Source: Gemmatimonadota bacterium
GTDB lineage: Bacteria; Gemmatimonadota; Gemmatimonadetes; Gemmatimonadales; GWC2-71-9
Length of the DNA stretch: 64,000 nt
Assembly (NCBI GenBank): GCA_040388535.1
Contig: JAZKBR010000002.1
Location: forward strand, 900,838 to 964,837
Direction of reading: 5' to 3'
Positions within the stretch are counted from its first letter, which is position 1. Every line of letters starts with the position of its first letter. The position numbers and the translations under genes are program-made. The notes beneath the pieces were generated by a model. It was not told the DNA's origin, made no database searches, and saw only the letters and a program-made list of their open reading frames with translations. Positions 9,544-16,687 of this stretch are shown in pieces.

Positions 9544-9669
9544 ATGGTGGATGGTGGATGACAGATGACAGATGATCGATGGCAGGAAAGCGAAAGGCCG
9601 GCTCCTGATTCGGAAGCCGGCCTTTGTGCGGTTTATCCATCATCCATCATCTGTCATCTGTCATCCACC
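9544..9669. repeat. Intergenic palindrome with heptamer-repeat arms
   Basis: Tandem 7-base units (ATGGTGG, then ATGACAG) run from 9544 to about 9578, and complementary units (CCATCAT, then CTGTCAT) run from 9637 to 9664. As a result GGTGGATGACAGATGACAG... at 9553-9576 pairs perfectly over 24 bases with 9646-9669. An 11-base terminator stem sits in the centre. Confidence 0.85.
9593..9625. terminator. Bidirectional terminator between cheX and cheZ
   Basis: AAAGGCCGGCT (9593-9603) and AGCCGGCCTTT (9615-9625) form a perfect 11-base-pair stem. A-runs and T-runs on the two sides allow it to stop transcription of both convergent operons. Confidence 0.85.
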
Positions 9670-9680
9670 AGCGGTTTCCG

Positions 9681-10385
9681 CTACGCGACGGGCTTGGTCT
9701 TTCCAAACGCCGCATCGATCTCCGACTGCTCGGTCTGGTGCTCCCACGAGGCGCCGGGGTTGTACTCGCTCGGCTCGGCCCGCACGGTGTCGGTTGTCGG
9801 GGACCCGGCGGGAGGGCCACTCAGTGACTGATCGAGCAGGTCGGCGACGCGACCCATGCGGGCCTCGACATCTTCGACCAGGTCGGTGATGCCCCGGAGC
9901 TGCTGGGTGATGATGTCCTGGAACTGCAGGTGTCCGAAGAGACTGTTGATCTCGTTGCGGAGCGTCTCCACGGCAGCGACATGATCGGGGCCGGGCGCGC
10001 CGGTCTCGATGGTATCCACCAGTGCCAGGGTCCGGTCGAGGCCATTGAGCATCTCGAGGGCGGCCGATTCGGTCGTCGTCGAGACCTGACTCAGCCGGTC
10101 CTGGGTGTCGCGGAGCTGATCGAGTGCGTGATGCTGGATGTGTTCACGGGTCTGACGGATGCCCGACAGCGCCGCGACGATCTCATTGTAGACGCGCAGG
10201 AGCGTCGACGGCAGCGAAGCCAGCTGCGGACGCGCACGCACGGCGCTCACCAGATCTTCGATCCGCGCCTCGCCGTTCGTGTCCAGCCCGCCCGCCTGAA
10301 TCTCGGCGATGAGGCGGGTAAGGAGCGAGAGCGTGCTCTCGAGATCGGCTGGAGCGAACTCCGCGGGACGGGGCGTCGCAGTCAT
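9681..10385 (-). CDS. cheZ: CheZ-like CheY-P phosphatase
   Basis: 234 residues, mostly helical. FQDIITQQL places D157 and Q161 four apart, matching the D143/Q147 pair of enteric CheZ (FQDLTGQ). The C-terminus carries SEIDAAFGK after a flexible linker, resembling the CheZ tail helix that binds CheY. Together these support a true CheZ that dephosphorylates CheY-P. It follows cheY by 14 bases in the flgM-cheY-cheZ operon. Homology to enteric CheZ is weak outside the motif. Confidence 0.8.
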   Translation of the reverse strand: MTATPRPAEFAPADLESTLSLLTRLIAEIQAGGLDTNGEARIEDLVSAVRARPQLASLPSTLLRVYNEIVAALSGIRQTREHIQHHALDQLRDTQDRLSQVSTTTESAALEMLNGLDRTLALVDTIETGAPGPDHVAAVETLRNEINSLFGHLQFQDIITQQLRGITDLVEDVEARMGRVADLLDQSLSGPPAGSPTTDTVRAEPSEYNPGASWEHQTEQSEIDAAFGKTKPVA

Positions 10386-10399
10386 GATCGGTTCCTCGC

Positions 10400-10771
10400 T
10401 CAGCCGGCGGCCGTCGCGAGGAGCTGATCGATCTTCTCCTTCAGCACCGGCGGCGTGAACGGCTTGAGGATGTAGCTGTTGACCCCGGCCGTGACGGCTT
10501 CGAGGATGTCTTCCTTGCCGCTGCGGGTGGTCACCATCAACACGGGCATTCTCGCCGTGTCTTCGCGCGCCCGGAGGGCACGCACCAGTTCCAGGCCACC
10601 CATCACCGGCATGTTCCAGTCGGTGATGACGAGTCCGATTTCGGCGTCAATGCGATCGAGCGCTTCCTTCCCATCGCCGGCTTCGACGATGTTGGAAAAG
10701 CCGATGCTCTTCATGGCGTTGACGAGGATCCGGCGCATCGTGGCCGAGTCATCGACGATCAGGCACTTCAT
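10400..10771 (-). CDS. cheY: Chemotaxis response regulator CheY
   Basis: 123-residue receiver with D7, D8, phosphoacceptor D51 in TDWNMPVMGG, T81/T82 and K103. The FSNIVEAGDGKEAL and KPFTPPVL stretches are those of classical CheY, so this is the better candidate for the motor-binding regulator. It lies between flgM and cheZ, six bases after flgM, in an operon with a sigma-28-like promoter. Confidence 0.9.
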   Translation of the reverse strand: MKCLIVDDSATMRRILVNAMKSIGFSNIVEAGDGKEALDRIDAEIGLVITDWNMPVMGGLELVRALRAREDTARMPVLMVTTRSGKEDILEAVTAGVNSYILKPFTPPVLKEKIDQLLATAAG

Positions 10772-10777
10772 GGCGAA

Positions 10778-11104
10778 TCACCCTCCCGCGGAGTGATCGA
10801 GGTCTTGAAGAATGCGCCCGGCGATCTTGTCGCGTGCCGCCGGGGTGTCGTAGCTGCCATCTGCAATCCGGCGGGCGATGTCGCGCAGCCGGGCCGGATC
10901 GATCCCGCCATTCGGCACGGCCTCACCACCAGTCGCGCCAGCCACATCGGCCGAGAGCTCGACGGTGTCTGCCGCCAGTTCGCCTTCCGGCCGGGCGCGA
11001 TCCGTTGCGCCAGCAGGGTTCCCGCTGACGTCGCGGGGGGTCACTTCGGTGCGGCGCGGCCCCTGGGGCTGGACGCCGGAATTGCCAAGTCGATCGACAG
11101 TCAT
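10778..11104 (-). CDS. flgM: Anti-sigma-28 factor FlgM
   Basis: 108 residues with a disordered, proline- and charge-rich N-terminal half. The C-terminal sigma-binding half begins DTVELSADV and continues IDPARLRDIARRIADGSYD and KIAGRILQDL, the FlgM signature. FlgM holds FliA inactive until it is exported through the finished hook. GGAGG lies 8 bases before the ATG. Its own promoter looks sigma-28 dependent, giving a feedback loop with fliA at 38046. Confidence 0.88.
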   Translation of the reverse strand: MTVDRLGNSGVQPQGPRRTEVTPRDVSGNPAGATDRARPEGELAADTVELSADVAGATGGEAVPNGGIDPARLRDIARRIADGSYDTPAARDKIAGRILQDLDHSAGG

Positions 11105-11182
11105 GGTGATACCTCCATCAGACAGCGTCCGGTCCGGGCAGCGAGGCAGTCAAGCCGGGCCTGGGATGCTGTGGTCCAACGG

Positions 11183-11209
11183 TTATCGGTCGCGATCCGG
11201 AAACCTTTA
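11183..11209 (-). promoter_or_regulatory. Putative sigma-28 promoter of flgM-cheY-cheZ
   Basis: On the minus strand: TAAA (11209-11206), 15 bases, ACCGATAA (11190-11183). This is the best match to the textbook FliA consensus in the window. It sits between the FliT-like gene and flgM, about 80 bases before the flgM start. Confidence 0.85.
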
Positions 11210-11225
11210 CCGACCTTTCTGCCGG

Positions 11226-11675
11226 TCAACCGGTGCGGTCAAGCAACACCGGCCCGCCATCGTCCTTTCGCTGACTGTAGCCTGTAAGCAACTGGTCGAG
11301 CGCCTTGTGGGTGTCCTCGAGCTGCCGGGCCACCGAGCGCGCCTCGATTTCCATCTGCCGCGCCAGTTCCATGGCGGCCGCACCAGCCCCTGCGCGCTCG
11401 GTTTCGACCTGGGCCCGGAGGGCCGCGAGCGAAGGCGCGTGCGGAACCAGGTCCGACTGCGCCGCCGCCCGGATCGCGAGCAGACGGACTTCCCGGGCCG
11501 AGAGGTCGCTGATGATCCCGTCGGCCTCGGCCGCGAAGACCTCAAGCATCCCCGCTTCCCCCATCCGGAGCACGGCGTGCTGTGCCTCGACGACGTGGCG
11601 GTAACGCGCCAGGTCGGCGATCTGGGCCGCCAGCAGCGCGGCCATTTCGGTGGGGTCGAACCCGGGGCCAGTCAT
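11226..11675 (-). CDS. FliT/FlgN-like flagellar export chaperone (candidate FliT)
   Basis: 149 residues, almost entirely helical and rich in alanine, glutamate and leucine, as expected for a small type III export chaperone. The ATG overlaps the fliS stop by four bases, so it is the third gene of fliD-fliS-X. That is the place occupied by fliT (the FliD chaperone) in many clusters. Sequence identity to known FliT is too weak to settle this; a FlgN-type protein is encoded separately beside flgK. The functional call rests on position. Confidence 0.55.
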   Translation of the reverse strand: MTGPGFDPTEMAALLAAQIADLARYRHVVEAQHAVLRMGEAGMLEVFAAEADGIISDLSAREVRLLAIRAAAQSDLVPHAPSLAALRAQVETERAGAGAAAMELARQMEIEARSVARQLEDTHKALDQLLTGYSQRKDDGGPVLLDRTG

Positions 11676-12073
11676 CCAGTCGCCGCGGCGGCGGGCTCGG
11701 CGGCGTGCGCCGCGACCGCAGTCCAGGCTTCGTGAAGCTCACTGATCACCCGGACGGCGCCATCGAGGCGCACGACGTCGGGGTGCAGGTGCACGGCGGC
11801 AAACTCTCCCAGCAGCCAGGCATACAGGGCCGCGAGTCGGCCGGCGATCTCGCCACCCGCGTCGTGGTCGAGCGAGACCGCGAGTTCGTGGACGATCTCT
11901 TCGGCCCGAAGCAGGCGGTTGCCGCGCGCTTCGATCTCGCCGCGCTCCATATGGGCGCGCGCCTGACGCAGGTTCACCAGCAGGTGGGTGTAGAGCAGCA
12001 CCACCCGTTGCGCGGGTGACATTGCCATCACTTCCATCTCGCGGTAACGACTCGAATTCGTGCCGTAGCTCAT
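11672..12073 (-). CDS. fliS: Flagellin export chaperone FliS
   Basis: 133 residues from the ATG at 12073, beginning MSYGTNSSRYREMEVMAMSP, which matches the YxxxEV..MSP N-terminus of FliS. VVLLYTHLLVNLRQAR continues the first helices. The frame is open 12 codons further upstream, but that would overlap fliD. FliS binds newly made flagellin and prevents early polymerisation. It starts four bases after the fliD stop. Confidence 0.9.
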   Translation of the reverse strand: MSYGTNSSRYREMEVMAMSPAQRVVLLYTHLLVNLRQARAHMERGEIEARGNRLLRAEEIVHELAVSLDHDAGGEIAGRLAALYAWLLGEFAAVHLHPDVVRLDGAVRVISELHEAWTAVAAHAAEPAAAATG

Positions 12074-12077
12074 GAGA

Positions 12078-14009
12078 TCACTTCGACTGACTGGAGGTGA
12101 GCGAGCCAAGCGCGGTCGACTGCTTCTGCAACGCAGAAATGTTCTGTTCCATCAGCACGAACTGCCGCAGCAATGAGGCGCGGCGTCGAGCGAGACGTTC
12201 ATCCATGTTGGCGACGCGCGTCGTCAAGCCATCCGAGCGGTTCGTCAGTGACGTCACCCGACTGTCGAGGACGCCCGTCGCGGTGTCGAGGAACGAACTG
12301 AGCAGCCGTTCGACCCGTGCGCCGGTGCCCAGCGCGAGGGAGAGGTTGCCGACCGCGCCGGTGCTGGCACCCTGATAGAGTGCCACCAGGCCGGCGGTCG
12401 TCTGCCCCGAATCGCCAACCAGGAGCTGGCCGGTTCCCGTGGCCGCCTTCCCGCCGATCGTGCCGGCGACATCGGTGCCGAAGGCGGATCCATCGCTACT
12501 CCACGCTTCGGATGCGCCATCGCCCGCACCCTGCATCGTGACCGTGACACCGGCGAGCTGCCCGTAGGCATTGTGGCTCACCTTGATGTCGTTGCCCGCC
12601 AGCTCGGCCGTGAGGTCCAGGTTGTTCGCCGCAAAGGCTGCCGTCAACGCAGCCACGATGTCCGACGACGTCATCCCGGTCGTGAGGGCGACATCGACCG
12701 TGGTGTTGTTCTTGGTATCGCGGAAGGTGATGGTGTCCGGGGTGACGCCGGCATCGTACGTGCCGCTGAAGCCCGAGGTCGAGTAGCTCGCGCGGGTGGC
12801 GACCGTGGTGACGTCCACCGCGAAGTCGCCTTCCGAGGAATTGTTCGCGCTCGAGATGAAGCTCAGTCCCGTGCCGCTGGCGCTGCGACGCTCGTTGAAG
12901 AGCGCCGGCAGCTCGGCGAACCGGTCCTTGAACGCGGCCTCGAACTTGGTCGAGTCGAAGTTGATGGTGCCATCGCGGCTGAGCGAGAGGCCGACGCTGG
13001 CGGCGGTCGCCAGATCCGCGGCGGCACCCCCGACGGCCTGCAGCAGCACGCTGGGCAATCCGTTACGCACCGAGCGAATCATCGAATCGCCGTAGAGCGC
13101 CGGCGTGGCGCCGTTGGTGACGGTGCTCTGCGCCTTGACGAAGGTCGAGAGCTTGTTGTACGCGTCGGCAAACGCCTGCATTGCGGTGCGCGCCGGATCG
13201 ATGAAGTGACCCACGGCGATCGAGTTTTCTGCCGTGGCGTCCTCGGCGGTCAGCGTCAACGTCACACCGTCGATGGCATCGGCGATGACGTTCGAGCTGC
13301 GCGTCATCGGGATGTCGTTGATGGCGAAGGTCGCGTTGCGTCCATCGACGAGCACGGCGCTGTTCGGCACCAGGCCGCCGGCCGTGAGCAATCCCAGACC
13401 TTGAAGCACGGTCCCCGACGTATCAGCGAGGGCAATCCCCGCTGCGCCGGTCGCGTTGCTGGTCAGGATGAGCCGGTTGTCGGTCGGTGATACCGAAATG
13501 ATCGTGGCGCTGACGCCGGACGGCGTGGCGCCGGTATTGGCGGCATTGACGGCGTCGCGAATGGTTGCGAGCGAGGCATCGGCCGCGACATTCACCGTCT
13601 TGCCGTTGACGGTGAAACTGCCGGTCACGCCGAGTGCCGTGCTGGTGCTGAGGGTGCCAGTGGCACTCAGCTTCTCGGCCCGGGCGAGTTCCGACACCTT
13701 GAGCGTGTAGGTCGCCGGTGTCGCGGCGGACGTGGTGGCCACCGTGGCGAGTGAACGACCGGAGATGATGGTGCTGGTGGATGACGTGCCTTCGAACGCG
13801 CTGCCATCCCGCAGGGTCTTCGCCGCAGTCTGGAGGGTGGACAACAGGGTGCGGTACGACTCGATCGCGGTCTTCCGGGCCGAGATATTCGAAATCTCGG
13901 TTTCCATTCGGGCGGCGGGGACGCGCGCCTGATTGATGATGGCGTCGACGAGGTCGGTGTACTTGAACCCTGAAATCACGCCGGCAATCGAAGACAACGG
14001 TGTGGTCAT
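12078..14009 (-). CDS. fliD: Flagellar filament cap protein FliD
   Basis: 643 residues. The N-terminal FliD_N domain begins SIAGVISGFKYTDLVDAII and is followed by heptad helices (ARMETEISNISARKTAIESY). The middle is a serine/threonine/alanine-rich variable region, and the C-terminal coiled coil ends in LMEQNISALQKQS. FliD caps the filament and inserts flagellin. It follows fliC after a terminator-like hairpin and leads fliS and the FliT-like gene. Confidence 0.93.
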   Translation of the reverse strand: MTTPLSSIAGVISGFKYTDLVDAIINQARVPAARMETEISNISARKTAIESYRTLLSTLQTAAKTLRDGSAFEGTSSTSTIISGRSLATVATTSAATPATYTLKVSELARAEKLSATGTLSTSTALGVTGSFTVNGKTVNVAADASLATIRDAVNAANTGATPSGVSATIISVSPTDNRLILTSNATGAAGIALADTSGTVLQGLGLLTAGGLVPNSAVLVDGRNATFAINDIPMTRSSNVIADAIDGVTLTLTAEDATAENSIAVGHFIDPARTAMQAFADAYNKLSTFVKAQSTVTNGATPALYGDSMIRSVRNGLPSVLLQAVGGAAADLATAASVGLSLSRDGTINFDSTKFEAAFKDRFAELPALFNERRSASGTGLSFISSANNSSEGDFAVDVTTVATRASYSTSGFSGTYDAGVTPDTITFRDTKNNTTVDVALTTGMTSSDIVAALTAAFAANNLDLTAELAGNDIKVSHNAYGQLAGVTVTMQGAGDGASEAWSSDGSAFGTDVAGTIGGKAATGTGQLLVGDSGQTTAGLVALYQGASTGAVGNLSLALGTGARVERLLSSFLDTATGVLDSRVTSLTNRSDGLTTRVANMDERLARRRASLLRQFVLMEQNISALQKQSTALGSLTSSQSK

Positions 14010-14021
14010 TGCGGACCCCTG

Positions 14022-14058
14022 AAAAAGTGGCGGGGGGCCGCCGTAGCGACCCCCTCAC
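14022..14058 (-). terminator. Terminator between fliC and fliD
   Basis: On the minus strand a GTGAGGGGG arm pairs with CCCCC-GC-CAC across a 12-base loop, with a small internal mismatch, and TTTTT follows. It likely limits read-through from the abundant fliC transcript. Confidence 0.65.
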
Positions 14059-14080
14059 CGATTTACCCCTTCGCGAAAAC

Positions 14081-15190
14081 TTAGCGGAGGAGCGACAGCA
14101 CCGTCTGGGCGGACTGGTTCGCCTGACCCAGCATCGCCGTACCAGCCTGCTGCAGGATCTGGTACTTGGTGAACGAGGTCATCTCGGCCGCCATGTCGGC
14201 GTCGCGGATGGTCGACTCGGCCGCGATCACGTTCTGCGTGATGGTCGCGACGTTGTTGCTGGCGAACTCGATCCGGCTCTGCGCCGCGCCGATCGTGCCG
14301 ATCGCGGTGTTCGAGCTGTCGATCGCCGAGTCCAGCGCCGTCAGGGCCGCCTGGGCGGTCGTGGCGTTGAGGACGTTCAGGCCGGCGATGTTGAGGCCCG
14401 TGGCGCCGGTGCTGAGGTCGACCGCGGTCAGCGAGACCAGGTCGGTGGTGCTGTAGTTGCCCGACGAGCCGACCATGAAGTCCGCGGCGGCGGTGCCACC
14501 AACGGTGATGGTCAGGCCGTTCAGGTCCGTCGCCGTCACCGAGCTGTTGACGCCGACCGTGATGCCGAGCTTGTCGAAGTTGTAGCTGCCCGCGACGCCA
14601 GCAGGAATCGCCAGCACCTGGGTCGAGTCGCCAGCGGCAGCGCCGGTGGTCAGCGTCGCGACACCAGCGGCGTGCGTGAAGGTGTAGGTGTCCGCCTTCG
14701 CGCCGGTGATCTTGATCGAGGTCACGTCGTTCGCACCGACGGCCAGCGTGCCACCGGTCTGCTTCAGGCCAAGGGTGCCGTCCACGAGGTTGGCGCCCTG
14801 GTACTGGGTGGTGCCGGCGATACGGCCGATTTCGGACTTCAGCGACTGGAACTCGGCGTCCAGCTTGTCGCGCTGCGTGCCGATCGAGGAGGAGTTCGAC
14901 GCGGTGGCGAGTTCCTTCATGCGGTCCAGAATCCCGGAGATCGTGTTCACGGCACCGTCCGCGATCTGCAGCATCGAGGTGGCCTGCGACGCGTTGCGCG
15001 ACGCCTGCTGGAGCGAGCGGCTCTCGGCGCGAAGCTTGTTCGCGATCGCGAGGCCGGCGGCGTCATCGCCCGAACGGTTGATGCGGAAGCCGGACGACAG
15101 CTTGGCGATCTGCTTGTCGAGGCCGGTCGACGACATCGCGACGTTCCGGAGGGCGGTGTTTGCTGCAACGTTCGTCTGAATGCTCGGCAT
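14081..15190 (-). CDS. fliC: Flagellin
   Basis: 369 residues with both conserved flagellin ends. The N-terminal D0/D1 part contains KLSSGFRINRSGDDAAGLAI and LQIADGAVNTISGILDRMKE. The C-terminal part contains ESTIRDADMAAEMTSFTKYQ and ends QTVLSLLR. The central D2-like region is short and serine/threonine-rich. There is no signal peptide, consistent with type III export. GGGAG lies 10 bases before the ATG. A sigma-28-like promoter and a leader with two hairpins lie upstream. Confidence 0.97.
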   Translation of the reverse strand: MPSIQTNVAANTALRNVAMSSTGLDKQIAKLSSGFRINRSGDDAAGLAIANKLRAESRSLQQASRNASQATSMLQIADGAVNTISGILDRMKELATASNSSSIGTQRDKLDAEFQSLKSEIGRIAGTTQYQGANLVDGTLGLKQTGGTLAVGANDVTSIKITGAKADTYTFTHAAGVATLTTGAAAGDSTQVLAIPAGVAGSYNFDKLGITVGVNSSVTATDLNGLTITVGGTAAADFMVGSSGNYSTTDLVSLTAVDLSTGATGLNIAGLNVLNATTAQAALTALDSAIDSSNTAIGTIGAAQSRIEFASNNVATITQNVIAAESTIRDADMAAEMTSFTKYQILQQAGTAMLGQANQSAQTVLSLLR

Positions 15191-15200
15191 GGTACTGTTA

Positions 15201-15263
15201 CTCCCTTAACGGTGTCTTCGGAGCATCCGTGCTCCGGATTGGTGGGCGACCAGAGTGGTCGCC
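15201..15263 (-). promoter_or_regulatory. fliC leader with CsrA-type binding hairpin
   Basis: The predicted 5' leader holds two hairpins: GGCGACCA-CUC-UGGUCGCC (15263-15245) and CGGAGC-ACGGAU-GCUCCG (15236-15219). The second presents ANGGA in its loop, the classic CsrA target. The Shine-Dalgarno AAGGGAG (to 15201) supplies a second GGA-containing site about 25 bases downstream. csrA and fliW are both encoded in this window. Confidence 0.65.
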
Positions 15264-15278
15264 GGCGGTGTGGTGATG

Positions 15279-15305
15279 TTATCGGTCCCCTGCCGAGGAC
15301 CTTGA
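15279..15305 (-). promoter_or_regulatory. Putative sigma-28 promoter of fliC
   Basis: Minus strand: TCAA (15305-15302), 15 bases, ACCGATAA (15286-15279). Its -10 element is identical to that of the flgM promoter. Transcription would start near 15271, giving a leader of about 80 bases. Confidence 0.82.
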
Positions 15306-15310
15306 GCCGG

Positions 15311-15745
15311 CTATTTGGCCGGCGCGCCCAGCAGGGAGGAGAGGTCGAATGGATGGGCCGTGCTGTACTCGGAATCGGCCATGATCGCCTGACGGCCGAG
15401 CCCGGCAACCAGATCGATCAGGACCGGCGCCCGCAGGTTGGCCGTCGCCGCCTGGTCTCCCGACGGGAGGGTCACGATCGCGAGGGCGCCCGGGGTCTGC
15501 GCCCAGGCGTTCTCGGAGACCCGGACCGTTTCCACCAACATGAATGCCAGCTCGGGCGTATCGAGGGACTGGAGCCAGTAGAGCCCGCTCTGCGAGGCAG
15601 GCAACAGGACAAAGCGGCGGCTTTGCTCGAATCCCGGCAGCCCTCGCGGGAAGACCACAGTCTCGTCGGGCGTCACGGTGAGCGGCCCGAAGAGCCGCGT
15701 CTCCACGGTTTCGGCCAGGAACTTGTCGCGTGGAACCGCGCTCAT
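15311..15745 (-). CDS. fliW: Flagellar assembly factor FliW
   Basis: 144 residues. TRLFGPLTVTPDETVVFPRG-LPGFEQSRRFVLLP and LQSLDTPELAFMLVE are the hallmark stretches of FliW. FliW binds either flagellin or CsrA: when flagellin is exported, freed FliW titrates CsrA and flagellin translation resumes. Its ATG overlaps the flgL stop (ATGA), and fliC begins 121 bases downstream. csrA lies at 45367. Confidence 0.92.
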   Translation of the reverse strand: MSAVPRDKFLAETVETRLFGPLTVTPDETVVFPRGLPGFEQSRRFVLLPASQSGLYWLQSLDTPELAFMLVETVRVSENAWAQTPGALAIVTLPSGDQAATANLRAPVLIDLVAGLGRQAIMADSEYSTAHPFDLSSLLGAPAK

Positions 15746-16614
15746 GTGAGGTAGTCCGTCAGGGAGGTGTTGAGGATCCGGCTGGTCGCGAGCATGGCCG
15801 CCTGCACCGAGCTCTGGACCTGGGCGAGGTGCATCGCCGCCTCTTCGAGCGGAATGTCGGCGTTGGCGCTGCGCTCGTCAGTGAACGCGTTGGCGAGCGA
15901 ATCGAGCGCCGTCGAGGCGTTGTCCATCGCCAGCGTGCGGGCACCCACTTCGGCGAGGTTGCGCTGGGTGTTGTCGAAAGCGCTTCCCAGTGGCGCGAGC
16001 GAGTCACGAATCGCAGTCGGGTTATCGGCCGTGAGCGCGTCCCGCAGGGTGATGAGCGAGGAGAGGACGCCAGAGTCCACCAGCATCTGCTGGCCGCTGT
16101 GGACCGTGTTGATCACGTCGCCTGCGCCGATCTCGGCCTGTCGTCCCAGTGCGCTTCCGACGTATGTTCCGTCGGCCTGAAATGGTGGTGCCGCGATTTC
16201 CGTCCCACCAAAGACGAACTCGTTGCCCACCTTCAGGTTCCCGATCGAAATCGTCTGGTCAATGAGCGTCTGGACTTCGACGGCGGCTGCGGCCCGGCTC
16301 GCCGCGTTGGCGGTGCTGCCACCCTGCCCGGTGGCAAGCTCCTGGGCCCGGGAGAGCAGGTCGGTCACCTGACCGAGCGAAGACTCTTCCGAGGCGAGCC
16401 GGGTCTGCACCGAGGTCACGCTCCGACGGTACTGCTGGACGGCGCGGGAACCGCGGTCGGCGCGGAGCACGGCGGCGCCCGCGACCGGGTCGTCCGAAAT
16501 GTTCTCGTGGCGGGCACCGGTGGCGACTTGCTGGGACGCTTCGTTCAATGACCGGTTTTGCGCCTGCAGGTTCCGCAGGAGCCGGTCGTTGACCATGAAG
16601 TTGGTAATGCGCAC
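15742..16614 (-). CDS. flgL: Hook-filament junction protein FlgL (HAP3)
   Basis: 290 residues beginning MRITNFMVNDRLLRNLQAQN from a GTG at 16614, with GGAGG 6 bases before it. The N-terminal part includes QQVATGARHENISDDPVAG, a flagellin-like D0/D1 segment. The C-terminal end is LNTSLTDYL. The frame is open upstream to 16803, but that stretch lacks FlgL character and overlaps the divergent regulator. Unusually for the pair, flgL is separated from flgK by nearly 28 kb and is coupled to fliW instead. Confidence 0.92.
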   Translation of the reverse strand: MRITNFMVNDRLLRNLQAQNRSLNEASQQVATGARHENISDDPVAGAAVLRADRGSRAVQQYRRSVTSVQTRLASEESSLGQVTDLLSRAQELATGQGGSTANAASRAAAAVEVQTLIDQTISIGNLKVGNEFVFGGTEIAAPPFQADGTYVGSALGRQAEIGAGDVINTVHSGQQMLVDSGVLSSLITLRDALTADNPTAIRDSLAPLGSAFDNTQRNLAEVGARTLAMDNASTALDSLANAFTDERSANADIPLEEAAMHLAQVQSSVQAAMLATSRILNTSLTDYLT

Positions 16615-16648
16615 CTGGGACCTCCATCCGAGAGTGGCGGTGCCGCGA

Positions 16649-16675
16649 GTATCGGATACCTTTTCAAAGGCTTGA
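16649..16675 (-). promoter_or_regulatory. Putative sigma-28 promoter of flgL-fliW
   Basis: Minus strand: TCAA (16675-16672), 15 bases, TCCGATAC (16656-16649). The -35 element is identical to that of fliC. It lies 35 bases before the flgL GTG and faces away from the NtrC-type regulator at 16688. Confidence 0.7.
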
Positions 16676-16687
16676 GTCGGGAAGCTG

